Shown here piece after piece: positions 1 through 11,839 of a stretch of 64,000 bases of DNA. The stretch lies in contig WIDE01000001.1 of the NCBI GenBank assembly GCA_015039315.1, positions 1,077,282 to 1,141,281 on the forward strand, read 5' to 3'. This stretch comes from Clavulina sp. PMI_390 (lineage: Eukaryota; Basidiomycota; Agaricomycetes; Cantharellales; Hydnaceae). The notes beneath the pieces are model-generated. The model did not search any database and was not told the origin of the DNA. It was given only the letters and a program-made list of their open reading frames with translations. Made by a program: the position numbers and the translations under genes. How positions within the stretch are numbered: position 1 is the first letter of the stretch; every line of letters starts with the position of its first letter.

Positions 1-1088
1 TGCAGTACGTCCTGACTCACAAATTTCATCTCTCATTGACATCCGGACCAAGCTTACTGACGTCCATGAACCATCATCTCTCCAATCCCTTGGCTCTGCT
101 TCTCCATCCATCCATACAATCAACCCAACTTTCTGTTTGTTCAATATTTAGACGCAAACCCAAGACAACGTGACAGAACTGTTACGAGTTGACCCCGCAA
201 CTCGATCTGTCTACACTGTTGCATGCATCGAATGGCCGCTTCATCGCGGGGGCTCAACACGGGTCCGCGCACTTGACCTGCGGCGACATGCTCCTGGCGT
301 CGTGCCTCCGTGAGTGTCCCCCTCGCTGCCTTTACCCCTATCTCCTCCGCGCGCGCCCCTTGTTCCGCACACGCTGATCTTATCTTTCTTGCTTTCTTCG
401 CGTTGGCTCCTAACCCCCTCCGATCTAACTCAACACTATGCATATACGTGCCTTGCAAATCCCCCCGGTTAACAAACAATCCCTCGACATCCATTCACCC
501 ATGACAACTCACTCCGACCCTATCTAAACATATGCGCCAAATTCCACGATCCATCTATCCATTATTCATTATTATCATTATTATTACGCTAGGATCCGAA
601 ACATCTCTCCCGCCGATACGCGAGCCGCGTGGTTCCATACCGCCATGTCGGTGCGCAAGGACGTGTACGAGCGATACATCGTCCGCGCCGTGCCCTCTCC
701 GACGAACCCACTCACCGATCCACCCACCAACGTCGCGCAACGCACCGTCATCACGCGCAAGCTCACGCGCAACTCTGTCCTGGGGTCCTCGCTCGCGCTC
801 ATAGGGCTCGACTCGCCTGCGCACACGCGCGAGCAGCAGATCGAGATCCACCTTACGCGCGACGGCAGTTTACGTGAGGACTGCGATATCGTGCTGGGTG
901 CGGTACTCATGCTTGTGCGCAAGGGCGGTGTGCATGGTGCGGGGAGGGAGTGGAAGGATCCAAGGGCGCAGAGCGAGCTGAGCAAGGAGCAGATCGAGGA
1001 GTGTATTAGCGTGAGCAAGTTGAGGATCAACCAGAAGTGGGAGGATGGGATGCTCGAGGGCTCTGAGCAAGAAGAGTCTCTTGCGTGA
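1..1088 (+). CDS. 3' end of an unrecognised gene (partial at left edge)
   Basis: I do not recognise this protein. Two splice junctions support one gene running in from the left edge. A GTACGT donor at position 5 pairs with a TTTAG acceptor at 150-151. The next exon (152-309) ends at a GTGAGT donor, and a CTAG acceptor at 591-592 opens the last exon (593-1088). Frames agree across the second junction: two bases of a Pro codon before it, one after. The visible part is about 218 aa, with segments such as RVDPATRSVYTVACIEWPL and RTVITRKLTRNSVLGSSLAL, and a charged C-terminus ending in EQEESLA. No transmembrane segment or known motif is obvious. The upstream exons are outside the window, so the true start is unknown. 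Confidence 0.6.
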
Positions 1089-1852
1089 AACACGAAACGA
1101 ACGAGAATCGCGCTCTCTTTTCACCTCTCTTCGCGTCACACATCCCCTCAACACGCTTCTACCTCACTTATCGGAATCTCCACCCACCGCCCACCTCTCC
1201 TCTCCCCCAAAACCCTCCCGAAACGTGATATCTGTCCCCCCATAATCTCCCCTCTCACTTATTCGCTTTCACCCCTATCTTCGTGTTTTCATCGCAGCCC
1301 CAAGCGGCCGTCGAGCCCCTTCCACTGCTTCTTCTTCCTCGTCATGATGAACAATATTCTCCTCTCTCCCCTTCCACATACCCCCATAGTAGCATAGATA
1401 GCAGGACGTTCGTCTTTCTCCCTCCCTTTACGCCTTTTCACGTTAACGTTAACCCCCACGGTATCCCCTATGCAACTCATGCATTCCTCTATACTACTCG
1501 TCAGTAGTGGTAGTAATAATAAGAATTCATTTTTATTGATTGCAAGCTCGTGAAAATGTTTGGTGGCATGGAGCTTCCAATATGTGCCTCAGATCCTTGC
1601 TAGTGATACGCAGTAAGCAGAGCGCTGGGAAACACATGCTTGGCACCTCAAGTCGTTGCATATTTAGGCGTTCTAACATCAAGAGAAGGGAGCGACACGG
1701 TATAGCTTGAGGTAATTATTACAATTAAGTGTACAACAAGGCGCGGTTGACATACATATCAATAAAAGTTTGAGACCTAAACCTAGGTAGTGAATAGAAA
1801 TTACAAATGGTCATACCAGCGCTGGGGTTAGGAAGGATCCTCCAACAGGATA
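1089..1852. other. Convergent intergenic region, no gene seen
   Basis: This stretch separates the 3' ends of two converging genes. It is C/T-rich in its first 350 bases and AT-rich further on, as expected for two 3' UTRs. Short open frames here have no coding character. Confidence 0.6.
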
Positions 1853-4800
1853 CTACTGGTCGGTAGGTGGATCTGGAGTCACAGGAGGGGCCTGTGGAAC
1901 GATTGGCGGGAAGATTTGGGTCAAGCCATCCAAAACTGCCTCGGCCGAGAGTCGGGCAGACGGCTCTTGCGCCCACATTCCCTCTAGAAACGTCCAGAAT
2001 GTGGCAGTATTTGGACGAAGAAATCCCCCCGCACTCTGGCACCGCTTTGGTCTCCGGCCCTTCTGGATGTACGATGCCGCCTTCTTCTCATTCTTGACCT
2101 CAGAGAACGGTGGTTTCGCAGTCCATGCAGTTAGGAATGTCATTGCAAGTGCAAAAACGTCACTCTCTCGGCTTGTGCGGAACCTTTCCGTCCAGCCTGC
2201 CGATAATTCCGGCGCTAGAAAACGAGCTCTGCCGCCTTCGAATATCATGGTATGCGTGCGAGTCACCTCATGGCGAATGCGACTGAGCCCAAAATCGCAG
2301 ACATATGGATCACCAAGCTCGTTGATAAGTATATTTCCCTGTAATATTTAGCATAGCAAAGTAGGAGCAATACGTCATTGTGGCTAGTGAAGCATCCAGA
2401 TGGAGGAGTTCGGATTTGCTTACAGGATGGATATCTCCATGAACAATAGGTGGCTGGCGCGAGTGGAGATACAACACTCCCCTCGCTGCTCCAGTAAGCT
2501 GATTCAACAATAGGTAGCTCAGTCAGCTATGGGTGAGATTGGGTAAGAAAAGCGCCCACAATTTGTTCAAAGCTCTCCGAGGTTAGTGGTTGTTCATCTA
2601 ACAAGTCTTGGAGGGATCCCCGGTCGATAAACGGCAGCACCATCATAGGAGGTGCTTCGACCTCTTCGCAATAGACACCAAGGAAAGGAAGGATGTTGGG
2701 GTGTGACAGCTGAGCATGAGTGAGAGCTTCACGATGCACAAGCTGAGGAGAGTATGAGTGTTGGAGTCGTAATCTCCAGCAGATTGAAAATTTACCCGCA
2801 TGACTTTGCGCCCCAAAGGGCGATTCCACTCTCTCCGAGCCATTACAACCTCTCGAACCACAACAGACCGCCCTCCCATTTGTCCTTGGTACACAATGGC
2901 CTCTCCCCCTCGTCCAATCACATTCCTCCGATCGAAAATCACGTTTTCTAACCAAAAGGGAGTGGGGAGAGCGCGATAATGATAAGAAAGATCCTGTAAG
3001 AGCTTTAAAATCCCAGCGTAACCATTTGCCTCTGGAGATTGGCTATTTAAGCCCTAGAAAACTTTTTTCATATTCATAACAGCCTCGAAATGTTGATGAT
3101 ACCTACGGTGTAGATCAGATCTAGAACTTTGATCATCTCAGTTCTGCCGAGATCGGGCGAGAAGTTGATCCCAAGCTCTGCCAGTGTCGAGAACTGCTCT
3201 GATGTCATATTATCCCAAGGTTTTGTAAAGTGAACAGAGGATTCATCGCTATCGGAGTTCTCTCCATTCGAGGAGCTTTCATCTAATGGACAGACACTTA
3301 TAGTTACTGCTTTTCACGTTGTGGCGTTCGTGGGGACGCACCGGTATGTATCTTTGGGCTGAGAGGTTCCTAAAGTGGATTACATACTGGTGAAGCGATC
3401 TGTTGCATAATAGAATGCATCACTCACAGGCTGCTTCATATCTGGAAACCTCCTGCCATATTCAAGAATAATATCACTGAAAATATCATTAAACCGCTCC
3501 TTGGACAGTGTCCCAAGTTCATGTCTTGCTTGATTCCGTTTGGAGTGAAAGTCTTTCTGGTGCTGCAGGAACGATGCTGGGGCGATATGATAAGCATGAA
3601 TTGCGTTTAGGGGTGGAAATCACGTACTTTCGCCCGAGGATGGGTCAGTCCTCCTTCGTGCTGCCTCATCGGTGAAGTCGGTAGCTATCTCGCGGAACTG
3701 CCCGTCAGTAAGCTTCGTAAGCTCTGCTTTCTCACTGCCTTGTGAGCTTGAGCCTATGCGCAACGAAGATAGCCAAGTTCATGTAGCCATTCCATCCAGT
3801 TAAGTCATTATCACTCGAGCTCACCATCAGTTGACAGGAAAAGAAGCAGCTCATCATAATGAGACTTTGCGACAAATTGGGGCCGGGGTAACATGGTCCG
3901 CATATCGAGAGTTTCGTCAGCATAGCCAAAAATGCTAGAGTACGGCGGTGTACTGCTTGCGCGGGGAGGAGTGGCTAAACGCATCGGGTAATTAGGACTG
4001 GGCTCTGTTGGAGAAGATAGAGGGGGTGCGTAAAAGTATCCTCCAGGTCTTGATCCCAGGGTCCCGGACAAGTGGGGTAGCGGACTAATAATTTCATCCA
4101 TAGAGCCGGAACTGGTGGAGTACGACCCCATAATTTTTGTGTGTGGAGGAGTGCCAAGACGCATCGGGTAGGGGGAGCTGGTGGTCGCTGGAGAAGATGG
4201 AGGGGGTGTGGAGAAATACCCTCCAGGTCCCGATCCTAGGGCCCAGTACGACTGGGGGAGCGTGCTGAGAGGTTCATCCACAGAGCCAGAACCGGTAGAG
4301 TACGGCGGCGTGCTACTTGTATGCGGAGGAGTGGGAAAACGCGTCGAGTAGGAGGAACTGGAAGGTATTCGATAAATTGGAGCGTACGTGTGGAAGGACC
4401 CTCCAGATCTAGATCCTAGGGGACGGGACAAATAGGACGACAGAGCTAGAGGATCATCCGTGTACGTATACATGGCAGGGAATGGTGGAATGCTTGCGTT
4501 GGAGAAGTTACCGGTTGTGGGCGGAGGGGTAGCGGATGAGGAGGGGGCTGGGCTGACCGGGGGGTGGAGCACGGTGGAAGAAGTGGAAGGCATCCAATAT
4601 CCTATTTCACTCTTCACTTCTGAACGCATTGAAGTCAAGGGAGGGGTTGGGGATGGTTCACGGTGATGTAATTGTATCCGTCGCTGTTGATGCGGTTCAG
4701 AAGCAGCCGAAGGGTTTCGGGGGGCTCGCTGAGCTTGCGAGCTCCGAAGATTTCTACGAGAGTTAGTGCAGCACTCGTAGATGCCATCCGGAACTTGGAT

Positions 4801-5728
4801 ACCAACAAGATCAGTATGAGTATCGACAGTCGCCGTGTTATCGGGGTTTTGGCCCAACGAGTAGGCCTTCAAAACAGATATGTGCCATATACTAAGCACT
4901 TGCATACGCAATCCGGGGGGTCTATTGACTCACAGAGAGGTGCCACTTGACGCGTTGACCAGTGGAGAGGACATTGACCCAAGCAGAGAAAGTCTGCTTC
5001 GTCAAGGTACCCAAGCTATGAGTTCTTTCCTTTGGGATGGCAGAAATGTCAGATCGGTTGCCGGAACCATTTGCTCTTGCGGGCTGCTGAACGCTGTTGT
5101 CCATTCTACAGGCCAAGCTGTGAGCAGCCCTTCTAGTATGTCAAGGTCGTATGATTATCTTACCGAGCCCTTTCGACATTCCGGTGAGCCGAGCGAGTTA
5201 CTCGTTCGTCATGAATGAGGAACACGTCTTGTAACCGGCCCGCCCTCCTAAGGAATTATAAACGTGAGGCACAGCTAAGGCAGAGCAAGCGGGGGGAGCG
5301 CACCACTTCCTTCCATCCGTCCAGCTGAGAAATAATAAAATCCGTGTTCAGTCGACCTTGGCGGGGTTCCAATGGACAGGAGCAGCTCATACCTTTCAAG
5401 ACCAATCGACTCGGTCCAGACGAATACTTGGCCCGGTGCCAAGTTATCACGCTCAACCTGGCTGAGGGGTCGCTTTCGCAAAGGAAAGATTTCGGTGCGG
5501 ACTGCCCGATGATTAGAAGGAGAAAGCGTCGGCGTCAGTATGGTGTGCTCTTGACAAGGTGCTGATATCTGACCTCCATAATGACGAATGCATCGTTAGC
5601 ATCCCGGATCCCTAGAACAGCGAATCATGGTATGATCTTAGCCTGTCAGACACTATGGGGAAAGTGAAGAGATGTTCGAGTGTGGACGTACGGATACCAG
5701 TGCACGTGGGCTCAAGGGTTCTGGGCAT
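1853..5728 (-). CDS. WOPR domain - Pro/Ser linker - SHD repeats - TKL-like protein kinase fusion
   Basis: Reading 5' to 3' on the minus strand. The start ATG at 5728 (MPRTLEPTCTGIR) is followed by IRDANDAFVIME, then RPLSQVERDNLAPGQVFVW, then WTDGRKW, which is the first half of a WOPR (Gti1/Pac2) DNA-binding domain. The second half follows: LTKQTFSAWV, GQRVKWHLS, a spliced AYSLGQN, and GIQVPDGIYE. One long exon (about 3820-4870) carries the end of this domain, a Pro/Ser/Gly-rich linker and the start of a Spa2/GIT homology domain (SHYDELLLFLST). Two SHD-type repeats follow (LTKLTDGQFREIATDFTDEA and LGTLSKERFNDIFSDI). The kinase then shows the glycine loop IGRGGEAIVYQG, a Glu in LVHREALTH, the catalytic loop HGDIHP-GN, DFGLSR, and APE in FLAPELSAG. 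The usual VAIK lysine reads as Arg (VVVREV). Splices between domains keep frame except near 5500-5575, where exon 2 and the next segment are one base out of phase, so that junction is uncertain. WOPR proteins are fungal morphogenesis regulators and SHD domains belong to polarisome proteins. The joint role is inference. Confidence 0.6.
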
Positions 5729-6541
5729 CTACGAGCTAATCTAGCTCAGCTAGAGGAATGAGAGCGAATAATCGAGAGGTAGATGACGAAGCACAAATTT
5801 TGGGAGATTACAGCCTGTTGGAAAGGTTGTCCCTCTATCCACAGAAGGCGCAGCTACCAACCGTTGGGCATGAGGTAATTTAAATAGTCTAATGCAGCGT
5901 GCTGAACGGGAGGCTGTGCATGAAGATAGCATTGTGTTGGTGAAGTGATGAGTGAGTTAACGGCTGATTGATTGCTCGTACTCGTTGGTCGTATGGAGCA
6001 CTCAGGATATCGATTCACCGTTGTGAGTCATGTGTGAGACCTGAGCGAAAGCCTTCGATGACTGGCTCATCATCCCGGAGCGTGCACAACAACAAACCAA
6101 CGTATTTTGATCCAATGACATGGGGGCTTGTAGTAGAAATATATATCAAGAGAGACTGGTGATGGTATGATACAAGTTTGCCAAATGGTATGTGACTGCT
6201 ACGGACGAGCAGAAAGACTAACTGGAAGGAAAAGAGCTGGGCACGATACATGACGATGTTAGGAGAGAGAAACATGCTAGAGTCCTATGACCAAAAAAAA
6301 AGATGATAAAAAGAGTGAAGAAAAGCGAAGGATTGGCATCGCAGAACGCAAAATATAATATGAGAAGCGTGAGGCGGAATAGGTGATTGAGCATAATGAG
6401 AATTAGTAACATGATGAGCATAGTCGAATGAGTTATTCCACGTCTCGCCCTGGCTGGCACCTGGCCAGACCATTGGGATGGAGAGAGGTGGGAAGAGATA
6501 AATAACAACCAGATGATAGGCACGAGGAACGAGGATTAGCC
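5729..6541. other. Intergenic: upstream of the WOPR-kinase gene, downstream of the F-box/WD40 gene
   Basis: No coding frame is convincing here. The right part (about 6290-6420) is purine-rich on the plus strand, with an A-run near 6293, consistent with the 3' UTR of the minus-strand F-box/WD40 gene. The left part should hold the promoter of the WOPR-kinase gene, but no clear TATA box was recognised. Confidence 0.5.
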
Positions 6542-9500
6542 CTAGTCGGGTAGGAACACGCCTGGATCGACAGGCAGGTCGGCCGCAAAGTCAACAACGA
6601 CAATCGTGCGATCATGCGAAGTGCTACATTGTAATATCGTGCATGAGCATCCGAATTCCTGCTCGCAAAGAAAAGTGGGGAAAAAAAGAGAACGCACCTT
6701 ACGATCCTTGACAGGTCAAACTTGACATCAAAGATATGGCTCGAATGGTATCCCTTGAGCTGCCTAACCCTGCGCAGACTCACTTCCTCCCTAACCGGCT
6801 CTCCCCCCTGGCCCTCTCCTTCCCCCTCGCTCTCTTCTTCCCCGCTCGCCTGAGCATCCCCATCCCCAGCAGAGGTCGCGTACCCTTCGTCCACGCTGGT
6901 CCCTCTAGACCCACGCACGACCCTTTCTAGGTCCCATACGATCGAGGTCTGATCATAGCTTGCACTGACGAGTCTCCCAGTGCTCTGATCGTACGCGAGC
7001 GCTCGAACGAGGTCCGCGTGCCCAACTCCTTCCTCCTGCTGTACGTACAAGCATTCGCCCGTGCGCGCAGACCAGATGCGAATAGTCTTATCATTCGAGC
7101 CAGAGATGATCAATTCATCAGGCGCTTTACGAGAGGACGAATTTGACTTGGCGGACGAAGCAGCTGACGCAGACGAGGACGTAGAAGAAGCGGACGCAGA
7201 TGAGGACGAGGAGGACGATGAAGACGACGAAGTAGCCCGCTTGCGCTCGCGAATCGTGCGCCCGTATTCAGAGTCAGGCAACGATGAAGGCAAGCTCGCA
7301 AACACAACGCATGCAAGCCCCCTCGTATGCCCCGTGAAGGTACGCACGGCCGTACGTGTCAGGATATCCCACAAGATGAGTGTCCCATCGCCCGACGCGC
7401 TGATGATGCGCTTCGTCGCGCGGGACATGTCAATGGCGTTCACGGGTCCTGAATGCCCAGCAAAGACATGCTCTTGCTCGAGCGTGCTGCGGGACCAGAG
7501 CCGAACAGTCGTGTCCTTTGCACTGTAGACGACATAACGTGACGAAGGATAGTAAGTCGTGTCAGTAAAAAGCAGAGCATTGGCAAGCAAAACGCGAAAC
7601 GCACCAAGAAACAATCCATTCATCGTCAAACTTCAAGTCCAGCACACCCATCGTATGACCTCTCAACGTAGCCTTGGGCGTCATAACTGCCCCACTCCCT
7701 CCCTCACTTCGATCTCTCCCCAACTCATTCAGGTCCCACACCAAAATGCGACAATCTGAACTCCCCGAGACCATAAAGCCCGTAGCAGAATCAAACTTGA
7801 GGCACAGCACAGACCCGTCGTGGCCTCTGAGCGTAGCGATCGGTTTCCCCAGCGAAGACGTCGAGGTACCAGATGACGTGGGGAACGCAGCGGGGAAAGC
7901 AGAGAGGAGGTTTGCTGTTGATGCTGTGGGCGTAAAGGGGAAGGGCGTAGATGAGCCATTGAATGAGGTGGGGATTGGGAATTGCGGTTGTGACTGAGTC
8001 GCAAAGGAAGCAGACGAAGCAGAGTGTGTAGAAGGAGTGGCCCAGATGCGGATAGTCCGGTCTCGTGAGCCACTAATAATATGCTGATGATCATATTCGA
8101 CGCAATAAACACTATCGTAGCGAAATAAAAACGCGTGACGCAATGGAAGAGCAACAATATTAGAATGACTTCGGCGCGCAGTAGCTTCTCGTTCATGAGC
8201 CATCGTTGCTCACTCACCTATCGCCGTGACCAATGAAATGAGTGATGCGAGGATCAGCACTCCCTTTACCCTCCCATCGTCGATCGAGCTCCCATCGACT
8301 GCGGAATATCTCCTGCCAGTCGAGCGCAAGCGTCAATTCCATCGGAACCTTTCCATTCATGGTGGCAGCATCACTGCTGGCCCCGGCCAGCGCAGCCCTT
8401 CTCATCGCATCCCTATCACTTCCTTCCTGCTGGTTGTCAAACGCAGCAGCAGGGAATGAGAAGTCTCCTGTCCACATAGAGCGGAGGCTCAACAGCGAGT
8501 TGCGACCCCAGCGACTGTACAAAGCTGCAGGGCTCGCAAAGGTTGAGCTGGCCCTCGATGCTTTACTATTTAGCCTCTTGCGGAGGAGACCTGGTCCAAA
8601 TCCATTGACTCCACCGCACAGCTCTGCGCGCCGGGCTCGCGCGGGGTTGATGTAATAGTGTGGTTGAGAGTAGAAGAGGTCGCGCCAGACGTGACTGTCT
8701 CGCGAGAGCGCGTTCCAGTAGCGAGCGACGGCCGAGGCAGAGACGATGCTGGGGAGGTCAAGAAGCAGGAAGATGTAGAGGCCAAGCTCGGGCGGCAGGT
8801 CAGAGATGAAGTCGCGTTTCGGTTCCGGGGCGGAAGGCGACGTGGACCGGGTAGTGGATGTGGACGCTTCGTGATGTGGAGAGGAGTTGATACGAGAGGA
8901 GATGGATTGGGAGTCTTCAGCAACTCCATCGAGGAAACCTTCATCCTCGACAAGCTCGCCCTCTTCGCCATCAAGAGGGAACCATTGTTCGACAGCTTCC
9001 TCTAGCTCGGGCCAGAACCGGACGTCTTTGATTTTACGCCGAGATGAGACGTTGGAAGCGACAACATCCCAGATTCGAGGGAAGATGCGACGCCTTGCAG
9101 TTCCGTTTGTCCCGACAGTGTCTGTGTTGTTGTTGTTGGAGGTGGAGTGGCCAGGGGGACGGTAGGCCACACGACGGTAGGGAGGGATCCAGACCATGTC
9201 GGCCGGGCGGATGTCCCGAACCTCTGAGATCTCGATCATGTCAAAGTGTGCGCTCAAGCGGTTTGATGGGTCTACTAGTTCCTGACGGAAGAGGTTGAGG
9301 CTCCTCCTAGGTTTGGAGGATGAGGGGCCCAAGATGGATGACAAGTTGACTGTTTAGAGAGATGAGCAGATGGGATCGGGTGGATTGACCCCCTTTATGT
9401 GTCAGACGATCATCGGGCAGGGGGATAAGATCACGCTAACGCATGACGTGCAGATGGATGAACATGACCAACACTTACGATTCGAGCGACGCGCCGGATG

Positions 9501-9803
9501 AACGTCGGGCAGTCGGGGAAGGTCTCGATCCAATACTCCTTCGACTGCTGCTACTGGTGTTGCTGGTAGTGATGAGGGTGAGCACGTGGTCGGAAACAAC
9601 GGTGTTGATTGAGAGCGCTGAGGTTGTGCGCGAGGCCGCGAGGGTGCTGTTGCCTGGGTGGCCAACTTGCTGAAGAAGCGCTTGAAGCGAGGGCGTTTAG
9701 GCTCAGCTGTCGGACTCGAAGCCAAACTAGTACTAGGCCCGCCTGCTCTAGTAGTATCAGAGTCACGAGCATTCGCCATCGCGCCTCCTGCCGGTTTCAT
9801 CAT
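6542..9803 (-). CDS. F-box/WD40-repeat protein (likely SCF ubiquitin ligase substrate receptor)
   Basis: The protein starts at ATG 9803 (MMKPAGGAMANARDSD) with a basic, Ser/Pro-rich N-terminus. After an intron near 9350-9480 comes a long exon holding an F-box (DFISDLPPELGLYIFLLLDL, with AVARYWNALSRDSHVWRDLF). The C-terminal half has about seven WD40 repeats, among them IISGSRDRTIRIW, VSGSSDCRILVWDL, KDTTVRLWS, ISASGDGTLILWDI, IISGSNDKTIRIW and VSASYDQTSIVWDL, and a last one ending in SHDRTIVVVDF. The stop is at 6542-6544. A poly-Ser tract (about 7140-7240) and an acidic Gly/Glu stretch (about 6780-6900) interrupt the propeller as inserted loops. In this family the F-box binds Skp1 and the propeller binds phosphorylated substrates. 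It resembles Met30/beta-TrCP/Fbw7-type proteins in plan, but I cannot assign an orthologue. Several introns of 50-70 nt split the WD40 part. Confidence 0.85.
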
Positions 9804-10308
9804 GGCCCCCTCGCGATAGAGATGGCAATGATGACGACCTTGCAATTCAGTTGCGCCTCGTCCACAACACGAGCAAAGCGGATCCTCTCTCTGAGCAGGG
9901 ACGCAGGGGAGCAGTAAGACCCGAGGGATGAAACAGCGATGTCGTTAGAATAGAGTCGAGTTTAGGCGATAAATTCCGAGGGCTCGTGGCGCGCAAGGCG
10001 AAAGTGCGCAAAAGGCGGCAAATGACGGCTCAAAGCCTAAGAAAAGGGCCAGGAGGCAGCTGCATTGCGGAAGGACCATCCAATCAGCCGCATGTTCACA
10101 TGCTATTGTGTCTCTTTGCGCGATGGGTTCATACCAGCTTATCTCGGTGCGCCCTGCCGACAACCTCCGCGATCTGGAGCAAGGGAAATGAGGGGGGAAA
10201 TGAGTGGGTGGGAGAGATTGTGGAAACCGTTTGTTCAAGTTGATAGGCAAACCGCTCACAACACCCACCAACCATTCAATTAGCAGTCCACCAGTTATTG
10301 CTAGTAGA
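9804..10308. promoter_or_regulatory. Divergent promoter region between the F-box/WD40 gene and GPI11
   Basis: The two genes are transcribed away from each other across about 500 bp. No clear TATA box was recognised. An in-frame extension upstream of the GPI11 ATG exists but lacks coding character. Confidence 0.5.
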
Positions 10309-11564
10309 ATGCCTGCTAGTTCTCGTGCCAAGGGGACATCTGCGCGGGCTGCGAATACTACATCTGTTGCCAAAAACTCATCCCCAAAAGAATACGCCTT
10401 TCCATTCCTTCAATATGCCTCTTTGCTCGGCACATCCACTGTCCTTGTCCTCTTCTCAGCATTAGCACCTCCTACGAGCTCTAAATGGCTGGGCTTCCGA
10501 CCCTTGCCACAAAACACGTCACTAGATCGACCACAACTAGCATTCCTGAATCCTTTCACTGCTAATCCCACGGGTACAATCGTCTCCGTATGCATTGGTG
10601 TGGCACTCGTCATGGTCTGGTGGGCCAGCTGGGTCCGCCAGTGGTGGCAGGATGAAAAACGCGTCAAGCGAATTGAAAACTCGACTGAGCGAGCCGGGGA
10701 AAAGATTCTCGTAAGCTTTTCTATGCATGCAGTCTTCTTGTAACCCTCGAGCTCAGACCATCCCGTGCATTTGTATCTAGACCATGCGCCGCGCTGGTAT
10801 TTGGACTGTCATTGGTTCTGTGCTGATATATGGTGCCCTAATCCTTTTCGGCGCCCCGTTGTTCAAGTAAGGATGTTGCCTCGATTGACGTATCATTCCT
10901 CTCTGCTAACCTTGCTTCTCTGATACAGTCTGGTTCCCCAAACACTCTCTCTTGCACTGCTCCTGTCATTCCTCTGCCTCTACACCCCTCTATATGCCCT
11001 CCCTAACCCAGCATTCGAGTCCTCGCTAAGACAATTCAAAATCCTCTCATCCCTGCTCCCCAAAACTTCTTCCGACCAAGCGTCTGACGAACTCGTGAAC
11101 CAATTGACATGGCTGAGAATATTCTCGGAGGGCAAGTAAGTGCTACCCAAACCTCTTTATCTGCTTATCCTGTCTACTCGTCCTAAATGCTGATGGATCA
11201 CTGTGCAGTGTGCAAACGCCCGTAGAGCGTATCGTACTCTATCCATTCATCGGCACCCTCGCAGGATGCTGGCTCGGCGTGATCCCCATCGCGCTCGATT
11301 GGGACCGCCCATGGCAGGTCAGCCAATTTCCTTCCTCTGAACGCATATCTGCGATTCACTAACAACAACTCGAACCCTATCTCGTCTCCATCTGGACAAA
11401 AGGCTTGGCCGCTCACCCCTGCATACGGCGCAATTGCCGGCTACGTTATTGCGGGTGGCGTGGCGTTTGTTCGGAATGCTCTAGGAGAGCTCGTCCAGCT
11501 CGGGGCAAACGCACCAGGAACTGAGAGCACTAACAAGGATGCAAGAAAAACTAAGTCTGAATGA
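10309..11564 (+). CDS. GPI11: GPI-anchor biosynthesis protein Gpi11/PIG-F
   Basis: PIG-F/Gpi11 is an ER multi-pass membrane protein that helps the ethanolamine-phosphate transferases (GPI7/GPI13 type) in the last steps of GPI-anchor assembly. Five exons are visible. The first (10309-10710) carries a Ser/Ala-rich N-terminus and two hydrophobic segments (QYASLLGTSTVLVLFSALA and TIVSVCIGVALVMVWWAS). Later exons give GIWTVIGSVLIYGALILFGA, LSLALLLSFLCLYTPLYAL, then the family signature around FIGTLAGCWLGVIPIALDWD-RPWQ followed by WPLTPAYGAIAGYVIAG. All junctions have GT-AG ends and consistent frames. The ATG at 10309 was chosen as the first in frame before the conserved part. The length (about 265 aa) fits the family. 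A decayed copy of its last two exons lies at 15631-15985. Confidence 0.88.
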
Positions 11565-11839
11565 GATCGGGCATGGAGAGTAATTGTTGACACCGTTTCG
11601 TTATTATCACTGTATTATTGTACTGAGCAGGCTTGCTGATTAGATAGTGGACCCCAGGGTACTTGAAATAGCGATCTCTTCTAGTCAATGGTTGTGGTAC
11701 CTCAGGTCAAGCTGCCGTCACTCGAGTGGAGATAGATTAAAAATACATGATTATTTGGAGTATCAAGACTGGTATAGGTATAGTGCTTTAGATATGCGCG
11801 AAGTATGGAGAGGGAGAAGGGGACATGCCAGGCAATACC
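11565..11839. other. Short convergent spacer between GPI11 and DUF4139 copy 1
   Basis: AT-rich 3' UTR sequence. The part around 11590-11645 (TTATTATCACTGTATTATTG and following) is similar to 16020-16070, after the GPI11 remnant. The segmental duplication therefore includes this 3' UTR. Confidence 0.6.

Noticed and set aside
7061..7528. Acidic 155-codon plus-strand frame rich in Asp/Glu
   Set aside because: It is the antisense of the poly-Ser part of the F-box/WD40 gene.
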